Below, in pieces: positions 58,011 through 64,000 of a stretch of DNA of 64,000 nt. Positions within the stretch are counted from its first letter, which is position 1. Each line of letters starts with the position of its first letter. The position numbers and the translations under genes were made by a program. The DNA is from JAWVFM01 sp963771655 (GTDB lineage Bacteria > Actinomycetota > Thermoleophilia > Solirubrobacterales > 70-9): the NCBI GenBank assembly GCA_963771655.1, contig CAVYUG010000006.1, forward strand, positions 1 to 64,000, written 5' to 3'. The notes below the pieces were generated by a model. The model was given only the letters and a program-made list of their open reading frames with translations. It was not told the origin of the DNA and ran no database searches.

Positions 58011-59726
58011 CTAGGGGCAGCGCGCCGGCAGCTCGGCCTCGAGCGTCATCTCGCGGCCGTCGAGGAGGTCGACCGTGGTGTCGAGCCGCGGATGGCCCTT
58101 GACCGGGAGCTCCGAGCCCGCGATCACGAGCCGGAAGGGAGGCGCGGTGACATCGGAGGCCGCGCCGTCGTAGCGGAAGCCGGCCTCGACGATGAGACCG
58201 GCGTCAGGCCCCGTGAAGGCGACCTTCACCGCGCCGCGGGCACACGGTCCGCCGGAGGGAGACCGGGCGCGTGAGTAGTGGAGGCCTAGGTCGAGCTTGG
58301 GGAGGCGATGGCAGTTGCCACGCCGGCAGTTGCGAAGCGTGGAGAGCTCGCTGGATAGGAGCTCTACGACCGGCGCGTAGGCGCTGTCCGCGACGACGTT
58401 GTGCAGCTCGTCCGGGTCCGTTTGGAGGTCGTAGAGCTCGCGCCCGCCGTCGGTGTAGGTCACGAGCTTGTAGCGCGCGGTGCGGATCGCGAAGTAGTTG
58501 GACCCCTCTAGGAGAAGCTCGCGGCCGAGCTCCCGTGCGGGATGCCGAACGTCGCTCAGGATGGGCCGGCCGTTCATGATCCGGTCCGCGTCGGCGCCCG
58601 TCGCGCTCACGATGGTGGGCGCGAGGTCGGCGTTCACCGTGAGGTCGGGGACCCTCACTCCCGCCTGGATCCCGGGGCCGCGCATGAGGAGAGGGACCCG
58701 GATCGACGGTTCGTAGACCTTCGTCTTGCCCGTGTAGACGCGGTGCTCGCCGTGGAAGAACCCGTTGTCCGACGTGTAGACGAGGAGCGTGTTCTTCAGC
58801 TCGCCGATCGCCCGCAGGGACCGGACGATGGAGTGCACGCCGTCGTCGACGCCCTGGAGGGATTCGAGCTCACACTGGTAGAGGGTGCGCTCCTCGGCGA
58901 CCCGCTCTGGTGTGAGCGGCGGCAGGCTCTGGATGAACGGCGGCTTGTCGGAGACGTCGGCCTCGTTGAAGCTCGGCGGCCGGGGGAGTGACGCATGGGC
59001 GAACTCCCCGAAATGGCGGCGCGGGGGCTCTGGCGCCCCACCGGCGCAACGGGATCCCGTCGGGTGCGGCCCTCCCTTGTGAGGAGCCTTGTAGGCGACG
59101 TAGAGGAAGAAGGGCGCCGATCCGGGGCCGACGCGCTGAATGAACTCCTGGGCTCGATCGGTGATGACGTCGTCGACGTAGTTCGTCGGGCCCTCCCCAT
59201 AGGACACCAGGGTGCCGTTGTCGTTCAACTGGTAGTCGTAGTAGTCGACCCCGCCCGAGATCGCCGACCATTCGTCCCACCCCGGCGGGACGAGCGTCGG
59301 ATCGGCAAAGCCGTACCGGTTCAGGAACTTGCCGATCTCCCCGGTGTAGTAGCCGGAGCGCTGGAGCCAGATCGGGAGCGTGTTCCCCGCGTCCAAGCGC
59401 TCGAACCGCGCGAAGCCGCCGAGCGGGGGGCCGTTGTCCTCCACGTGGTGGTTGGTCGCGTAGAGGCCGGTGAGGAGGGTTGCGCGCGAGGGGCAGCAGA
59501 GCGGGAAGTTGACGAAGCTGTTCGTGAACGTCGCCCCGCGGGCGGCGATCTCGGACTGAACGTGCTCCTGGAATTTCGCGGCCTGGACCGTTTCGTCGTC
59601 GGACATGATCACGACCACGTTCGGCGGCTGCGTGGCGGCCGGGGCCGCGCCGGCCGAGCCCCCCGCGAGCGCTGCCGCGACCCCTGCGAGAGCGGCTACG
59701 GTCGCCGCTCTTGAGACCCCCTTCAT
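58011..59726 (-). CDS. Secreted sulfatase
   Basis: A 571-residue type I sulfatase. The signal peptide is about 1-30. The metal site begins NVVVIMSDDE, and the formylglycine motif Cys77-Cys-Pro-Ser-Arg81 is in LCCPSRATLLTGLYATNHH. Downstream TSDNGFFHGEHR and the C-terminal domain fit the family. Activity needs a formylglycine-generating enzyme, not encoded in the window. Substrates could be sulfated glycans or other sulfate esters. ATG 59726; the longer frame is a shadow of the divergent glycosylase. Confidence 0.92.
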   Translation of the reverse strand: MKGVSRAATVAALAGVAAALAGGSAGAAPAATQPPNVVVIMSDDETVQAAKFQEHVQSEIAARGATFTNSFVNFPLCCPSRATLLTGLYATNHHVEDNGPPLGGFARFERLDAGNTLPIWLQRSGYYTGEIGKFLNRYGFADPTLVPPGWDEWSAISGGVDYYDYQLNDNGTLVSYGEGPTNYVDDVITDRAQEFIQRVGPGSAPFFLYVAYKAPHKGGPHPTGSRCAGGAPEPPRRHFGEFAHASLPRPPSFNEADVSDKPPFIQSLPPLTPERVAEERTLYQCELESLQGVDDGVHSIVRSLRAIGELKNTLLVYTSDNGFFHGEHRVYTGKTKVYEPSIRVPLLMRGPGIQAGVRVPDLTVNADLAPTIVSATGADADRIMNGRPILSDVRHPARELGRELLLEGSNYFAIRTARYKLVTYTDGGRELYDLQTDPDELHNVVADSAYAPVVELLSSELSTLRNCRRGNCHRLPKLDLGLHYSRARSPSGGPCARGAVKVAFTGPDAGLIVEAGFRYDGAASDVTAPPFRLVIAGSELPVKGHPRLDTTVDLLDGREMTLEAELPARCP

Positions 59727-59786
59727 GCCTGCAAAACATTCTGCCCTGCGCCAAAGTTGCGCGCTCGTCCGCATTAGGCTGAGCCC

Positions 59787-60428
59787 ATGGCTGCCGCCGA
59801 CCGCCGCAGGGCCCTCGCCGTGGCAGACTCCGTGCTCGCGGGGCTGATCGAGGAGATCGGGCCGCTCAGCATCTCGGAGCGCGAACGGCGGCGAAAGACG
59901 GTGCGCCCCGACGATGCCTTCGGCGCCCTCGTGCGGGCGGTCGTGGGGCAGCAGCTCTCGACCAAGGCCGCCCGCACGATCTACGGCAGGCTCCTCGAGC
60001 TGTTCGACGGGCGCGTGCCCGGGCCGGAGGACCTCGCCGGGGCCTCGGAGGTGGATCTGCGGGGGGTCGGGCTGTCGGGCCGGAAGGTGGAGTACCTGCG
60101 CGACTTGGCCGGCCACGTAGAGCGTGGCGAGCTCGAGCTCGAGAGCCTCGCCGAGCTCTCCGACGAGGAGGTGATCGAGGAGATCGTCGCGGTCCGGGGC
60201 TTCGGTCAGTGGAGCGCGGAGATGTTCCTGCTCTTTCACCTCGAGCGGCCGGATGTGATCTCCGGGGGCGACCTCGGGATCCGCAAGGCCATTCAGCTCG
60301 CATACGAGCTCGATGAGATGCCGACGCCGGCCGAGGTCGTGGAGCGCGCCGAGGCCTGGCGACCCAACCGCTCGCTCGCCTGCCTCTACCTGTGGGAATC
60401 GCTCGCGGCCACTCCCGTAGCCGACTGA
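59787..60428 (+). CDS. DNA-3-methyladenine glycosylase (AlkA-like, HhH-GPD)
   Basis: A 213-residue base-excision repair glycosylase for alkylated purines. The HhH element is around residues 133-145 (IVAVRGFGQWSAE), followed by catalytic Asp162 in ISGGDLGIRKA. FGALVRAVVGQQLSTKAART is the typical N-terminal helix region. It lacks an AlkA N-terminal beta domain. ATG 59787, divergent from the sulfatase gene. Confidence 0.93.
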   Translation: MAAADRRRALAVADSVLAGLIEEIGPLSISERERRRKTVRPDDAFGALVRAVVGQQLSTKAARTIYGRLLELFDGRVPGPEDLAGASEVDLRGVGLSGRKVEYLRDLAGHVERGELELESLAELSDEEVIEEIVAVRGFGQWSAEMFLLFHLERPDVISGGDLGIRKAIQLAYELDEMPTPAEVVERAEAWRPNRSLACLYLWESLAATPVAD

Positions 60429-60545
60429 TCAATAGGCCGAAAGCTCACCGGCCCCGAGGCGGCGGGTCACCTCCTCCGGGCTCAGGCCGGTGAGGAGACC
60501 CTGATCGCGCAGTCCCGTCCGGCGGGGCGCCTAGCTTTCGCCTCG

Positions 60546-61670
60546 GTGGGTTCGCTGATCAGCTTCGAGGAGGCGCTCGAGCTCGGCGCGCTGACCGATC
60601 ACGACGAGATCGGCGCGCTGGTGGAGCGCGCGTGGGCGGCGCGGCGCGAGCGGTTCGCGGACTCCACCGACCTCTGCTCGCTGGTCAACGCGAAGTCGGG
60701 TGGCTGCTCGGAGGACTGCGGCTTCTGCGCGCAGTCGCGCTATGCCGAGGCGGACACGCCGATGCACGCGATGATGGAGCCCGACCAGATCCTCGAGCAC
60801 GCGCGGGCCGCGGAGGCGGCGGGCGCGCACCGCTTCTGCATGGTCACCCAGGGCCAGGGGCTAGGGAAGCGAGACTTCGAGAAGATTCTCGAGGGCGCGA
60901 GGCTCGTCTCGAAGCAGACAAACCTCAAGCGCTGCGTGTCGGTCGGCCATCTGTCGCCGGAGCGCGCGCGGGCGCTGAAGGAGGCCGGCGTCCAGCGGGT
61001 CCACCACAACGTCGAGACCGCGCGCTCGTACTACGACGAGGTGACCACCACGGTCCGCTATGAGGGCCGGATCCGCACGATCGACGCCGTCGCCGACGCC
61101 GGCCTCGAGAGCTGCGTGGGAGGCATCCTCAATCTTGGTGAGACGCCGCGACAGCGGGTCGAGATGGCCTTCGAGCTGGCGGAGATCGACCCCACCTCTG
61201 TGCCCATCAACCTGCTGAACCCGCGCCCGGGAACGAAGTTCGGCGACCGCGACCTGATGGATGCCTGGGAGGTCGTGAAGTGGGTCGCGATCTTCCGGCT
61301 GATCCTCCCCGACGCGCTCTTCCGCCTCTGCGGCGGCCGCGTCGAGAACCTCGGTGACCTTCAGCCCCTGGCCGTCAGGGCGGGCCTCAACGGAGTGATG
61401 ATGGGCAACTTCCTCACGACCCTCGGCGCCGAGCCGGCCGACGATCGCGCGATGTTCTCGGAGCTCGGGCTGAACGTCGCGCGCCAGCCCGACAACGGAG
61501 CCAATCCGCGGCCGGACAACCGCGAGGGCTGGCTCGGCGGCGCAACGCCCGAGACGCCGATGGACGAGCTGATCGACAGCCAGTCCGACGCGAACTTCTG
61601 GGACCCCTCGACGCAGCTTCGGGTGGTCAAGAAGGCACGGAAGCCGCCCCCGTACCCCAAGGTTGCGTAA
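60546..61670 (+). CDS. bioB: Biotin synthase
   Basis: Radical-SAM enzyme inserting sulfur into dethiobiotin. The [4Fe-4S] cysteines are Cys54, Cys58 and Cys61 (GGCSEDCGFCAQ). HHNVETARSYYDEV, GGILNLGETPRQRVEMAFEL and INLLNPRPGTKF are standard. It is 374 aa with a 40-50-residue C-terminal extension (WLGGATPETPMDELIDSQSD...). The start is GTG 60546. Its TAA overlaps copy 3 of the two-hairpin repeat, and bioF and bioD follow. Confidence 0.97.
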   Translation: MGSLISFEEALELGALTDHDEIGALVERAWAARRERFADSTDLCSLVNAKSGGCSEDCGFCAQSRYAEADTPMHAMMEPDQILEHARAAEAAGAHRFCMVTQGQGLGKRDFEKILEGARLVSKQTNLKRCVSVGHLSPERARALKEAGVQRVHHNVETARSYYDEVTTTVRYEGRIRTIDAVADAGLESCVGGILNLGETPRQRVEMAFELAEIDPTSVPINLLNPRPGTKFGDRDLMDAWEVVKWVAIFRLILPDALFRLCGGRVENLGDLQPLAVRAGLNGVMMGNFLTTLGAEPADDRAMFSELGLNVARQPDNGANPRPDNREGWLGGATPETPMDELIDSQSDANFWDPSTQLRVVKKARKPPPYPKVA

Positions 61671-61720
61671 TGAGGTGCTTCAGCACCGAAAGCAGCGTGT
61701 CAGGCGGCGGAGCCGCCGCA
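61670..61720 (+). repeat. Two-hairpin dispersed repeat, copy 3 (compensatory changes)
   Basis: Hairpin 1 is GGTGC-ttca-GCACC (61674-61687): both arms differ from copies 1-2 (GGGGC/GCCCC) yet still pair. The linker GAAAGCAGCGTGTCA (61688-61702) differs by one base. Hairpin 2 is GGCGGC-gga-GCCGCC (61703-61717), with the stem sequence changed but paired. It begins at the bioB stop and ends 8 nt before the bioF start. The 10-codon ORF of the other copies is not closed here (TCA instead of TAA). Confidence 0.85.
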
Positions 61721-61728
61721 AGTTCTTC

Positions 61729-62940
61729 GTGACTCGGGCTTCAGAGCGCCTGGACGAGATCCGGCGGGCCGGCCTGCACCGCAAGCTGCGGATGATCGAG
61801 AGCACGCAGGGCCCCCGGGTGATGATGGGCGGCGTCGAGGTCCTGCTGCTCTGCTCCAACAACTACCTCGGCCTCGCCGACCACCCGCGCGTGCGGCGAG
61901 CGGCCGCCGAGGCGGCCGAGCGGTTCGGGGCGGGCGCGGGCGCGTCGCGCCTGATCTCGGGCACGATGGGCCTTCACCGAAAGCTCGAGCGGCGGATCGC
62001 CGAGTTCACGCGGACCGACGCGGCCATCGCCTTCGGCTCGGGGTATCTCGCGAACGTCGGAACGGTCTCGGCGCTCGCCGGCCGCGGGATGGTCGTCTTC
62101 TCCGATGAGCTGAATCACGCGTCGATCATCGACGGGTGCAGGCTGGCAAGCGCGGAGACGTTCGTCTACCGGCACCGTGACCTCGAGCACCTGGCGTGGG
62201 GCCTCGAGCAGTCGCGGGGAAGAACCGGCCTGATCGTGACCGACTCCGTCTTCTCGATGGACGGCGATGTGGCGCCGCTGGTCGAGCTTGTCGAGCTGGC
62301 GCGCTCGAACGGCGCGGCGCTGATGGTCGACGAGGCCCACGCGATCGGCGCCATCGGGCCCGGAGGTCGGGGCGCGGTCGCCGAGGCCGGTCTGGGAGGC
62401 GAGGTTGACGTGATCGTCGGCACGCTCGGTAAGTCCCTGGGGAGCTACGGCGCCTACGTGTGCGCGAGCACCGAGATCTGCGAGCTCCTCGTGAACACCG
62501 CCCGCACGTTCATCTTCTCGACGGCGCTGCCGCCCCCGGCGATCGGCGCCGGTCTCGCCGCGCTCGACCTGCTGGCCTCCCGGCCGGGCATGGTCGAGCA
62601 GCTTCGGCGCAACGGCGCGACGCTGCGGGGCGAGCTCGCGGCATGCGGGTTCGACACAGGCGCTTCGCGGACTCAGGTCATGCCGGTGGTCGTGGGCGAC
62701 GCCCGTCGGGCGGTCGCGCTGTGCGAGCGCTGCCTCGACCGCGGCGTGTTCGCGCAGGCGATCCGGCCGCCGACCGTTCCCGAGGGGACGTCGCGGCTTC
62801 GCCTCTCGGTCATGGCGACGCATCGTGGCGAGGAGCTGCGCACCGCCGCCCACCAGATGGCCCGCGCCGCCCGCGAGCTCGGCATCGAGCCCGGCGAGGC
62901 GCGGGCCACACCCGTCGCGCGGCTCGACCGCGCCGCGTAG
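61729..62940 (+). CDS. bioF: 8-amino-7-oxononanoate synthase
   Basis: PLP-dependent condensation of pimeloyl thioester with alanine in biotin synthesis. It is 403 aa, with CSNNYLGLADHP, SGTMGLHRKLE, DEAHAIGAIG (201-210) and the PLP lysine Lys235 in GTLGKSLGSYGAY. The start is GTG 61729 (VTRASERLDEIRRAGL). The upstream ATG frame (61663) only translates the repeat element and the end of bioB. Other members of the alpha-oxoamine synthase family are possible, but bioB and bioD flank it. Confidence 0.93.
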   Translation: MTRASERLDEIRRAGLHRKLRMIESTQGPRVMMGGVEVLLLCSNNYLGLADHPRVRRAAAEAAERFGAGAGASRLISGTMGLHRKLERRIAEFTRTDAAIAFGSGYLANVGTVSALAGRGMVVFSDELNHASIIDGCRLASAETFVYRHRDLEHLAWGLEQSRGRTGLIVTDSVFSMDGDVAPLVELVELARSNGAALMVDEAHAIGAIGPGGRGAVAEAGLGGEVDVIVGTLGKSLGSYGAYVCASTEICELLVNTARTFIFSTALPPPAIGAGLAALDLLASRPGMVEQLRRNGATLRGELAACGFDTGASRTQVMPVVVGDARRAVALCERCLDRGVFAQAIRPPTVPEGTSRLRLSVMATHRGEELRTAAHQMARAARELGIEPGEARATPVARLDRAA

Positions 62941-62954
62941 ACGGCGCCCGCGGC

Positions 62955-63628
62955 GTGCGCGGGGCGTTCGTCACAGGGACGGGGACCGAGGTGGGGAAGA
63001 CCGTGGTCGCCGCGGCGATCGCCCGAACGCTTGCGGCGCGGGGGGAGAGGGTCCACGTGTTCAAGCCCGTCGCCAGCGGGCTTGACGAACAGGCAGCGAG
63101 AGGGGACGAGACCGATGTGGCCCTGTTGCGGCGGGCTGCCGACTCCGATCAGAGCGACGGGGAGATTGCGCCGTACCGGTTCGGGCCCGCGGTGTCTCCG
63201 CACCTCGGGGCGGAGATGGCCGGGATGGAGATCGAGGTGCGGACGTTGGTTGAGGGCGCCCGCCACGCGGCAGCAGGTGCTGACGTGTTGATCAGCGAGG
63301 GGGTGGGTGGCTTGCTGGTTCCGCTCGTCGGCGACTACCTCGTGCGGGACTTCGCGCACGAGCTCGGGCTGCCCCTTGTCGTCGCCGCTTCGCCGGCCCT
63401 TGGAACGATCAACCACACCCTCCTAACGATTGAGGCAGCGAGGGGGGAGGGCTCGAGGTCGCGGCTTTGGTCCTCACGCCCTGGCCGTCGCAGCCGTCGC
63501 TCGTTGAGCGGTCGAACCGCGAGACGTTGGAGAGGCTGGCGAGGGTGAGGGTGGAGACCCTGCCGGAGCTCGACCTCGCCGCCCCGACGTCCTGGCCACC
63601 CCTCGACTGCGCGAACGTCCCTCGCTAG
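62955..63628 (+). pseudogene. bioD: ATP-dependent dethiobiotin synthetase, frameshifted
   Basis: Closes the ureido ring of dethiobiotin. The P-loop GTGTEVGKT is at residues 8-16, with VFKPVASG and EGVGGLLVPL following. The frame breaks in the homopolymer-rich stretch at 63441-63450 (AGGGGGGAGG). One frame over, the protein continues GLEVAALVLTPWPSQPSLVE...LPELDLAAPTSWPPL to TAG 63626-63628. One missing base restores about 224 residues, the normal BioD length. A sequencing error is likely. The start is GTG 62955. Confidence 0.88.
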
Positions 63629-63660
63629 GGGCTATGGGCGGGTACGAGGGACGTTCGCGC
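63609..63660. terminator. Bidirectional terminator between bioD and MFS gene
   Basis: A perfect 16-bp inverted repeat, GCGCGAACGTCCCTCG (63609-63624) and its complement (63645-63660), has a 20-nt loop. The left arm runs up to the bioD stop codon. It serves two convergent genes. Confidence 0.7.
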
Positions 63661-63671
63661 CCCTGCTTGGG

Positions 63672-64000
63672 CTAGACGGTCGCCTGCTCGCCCGTCGCGA
63701 GCTCGGCCGCGGGCGTCGCTGCGCCGGCGGGAGCCTTGGTCGGCTTCGTCTTCTTCGAGCTGATGAACGCGAGCGCGATCACCACGCCGGCGGCGCTGAC
63801 GGCGGTCGCGACCCCCATCGACGAGGCGAAGGCGGAGACGAAGGCGTCGTGCGCCGCGGTCATGATCTGGTGCGCTTGGGCGGGGGTGGAGTCGGCGGGT
63901 GCCGTCGCCTGGCCGCCGGCGAGACTCTGCGCCATCGCCTCGCGCTGACCGGGGGTGAGGCCCGACGAAGCGCTCAGGAGCTGGTCGAGCTTCGCGCGGA
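63672..64000 (-). CDS. MFS drug exporter (DHA2/EmrB-type), C-terminal part
   Basis: The gene runs off the window at its 5' end. The visible 108 codons contain KLDQLLSASSGLTPGQREAMAQ, an extracytoplasmic loop, and a final hydrophobic helix (MGVATAVSAAGVVIALAFISS) with a Lys/Pro/Ala-rich cytosolic tail. This loop-plus-last-helix pattern (HDAFVSAFASSMGVATAVSA) is typical of 14-TM EmrB/QacA efflux proteins. Substrate unknown. The ATG at 63935 is internal, not the start. Confidence 0.75.
   Translation of the reverse strand, partial: RAKLDQLLSASSGLTPGQREAMAQSLAGGQATAPADSTPAQAHQIMTAAHDAFVSAFASSMGVATAVSAAGVVIALAFISSKKTKPTKAPAGAATPAAELATGEQATV

Overview
This is a very GC-rich chromosomal window from an actinobacterium. 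The class is probably Thermoleophilia (Solirubrobacterales/Gaiellales-like). That placement is an inference from the extended ribosomal proteins S17, L5 and S5, the zinc-binding S14/S4/L36 set, the mce locus, frequent GTG/TTG starts and many ATGA/GTGA overlaps between genes. Base 1 falls inside rpsQ, which is broken by several apparent indels. That pattern suggests a low-quality contig edge. Two further single-base frameshifts (a crotonase gene and bioD) may also be assembly errors.

Layout. 1-7.7 kb: spc-type ribosomal cluster (rpsQ, rplN, rplX, rplE, rpsN, rpsH, rplF, rplR, rpsE, rpmD, rplO, secY, adk, map). 7.8-11.5 kb: an interruption with a secreted penicillin-acylase family hydrolase, a Fur-family repressor and a divergent VIT/CCC1 iron transporter; infA is not found here. 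11.7-15.4 kb: alpha-type cluster (rpmJ, rpsM, rpsK, rpsD, rpoA, rplQ) and truA. 15.4-32.8 kb: housekeeping and accessory genes: cupin, ZIP transporter, DUF488, surE, ligA, D-Ala-D-Ala carboxypeptidase, patatin, broken crotonase, acyl-CoA synthetase, a small IF2N/HTH-like protein, Nif3, a DsbA-like oxidoreductase, PaiB-like protein, tRNA-Pro, GT39, VOC protein, channel-like protein, epimerase and a glutamine amidotransferase. 32.9-36.8 kb: Mn-type SOD, a cupredoxin and a large secreted beta-helix protein. 37.0-49.4 kb: six consecutive mce genes, then an SCP2-domain protein, an Fe-type alcohol dehydrogenase, a 62-bp triplicated micro-ORF and an unassigned gene. 49.6-57.6 kb: two SDRs, an SGNH lipoprotein, an AHL-lactonase-like hydrolase, an acyltransferase, glycerol kinase, a GT2, a biotinyl carrier protein and a crotonase. 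57.6-64 kb: a second cupredoxin, a sulfatase, AlkA-like glycosylase, bioB-bioF-bioD and the 3' end of an MFS exporter gene.

How the genes work together. The two ribosomal clusters supply translation, secretion and RNA polymerase alpha. The mce block encodes six secreted or anchored substrate-binding subunits of a lipid importer, with no YrbE permeases or ATPase in the window. The genes that follow it (SCP2, dehydrogenases, SDRs, crotonases, acyl-CoA synthetase nearby) fit uptake and oxidation of lipids or sterols. Metal and oxidative-stress genes (Fur/VIT, ZIP with a DtxR-like box, SOD, two cupredoxins) recur.

Most unusual signals: (1) a dispersed two-hairpin element present three times, with compensatory stem changes and an invariant linker; (2) three perfect 62-bp tandem repeats, each a 21-codon ORF chained to the next by GTGA overlaps; (3) a 162-bp near-palindrome filling the gap between two mce genes; (4) a tRNA-Pro gene 3 nt upstream of a protein start codon; (5) a shared promoter-like motif ahead of both cupredoxin genes.
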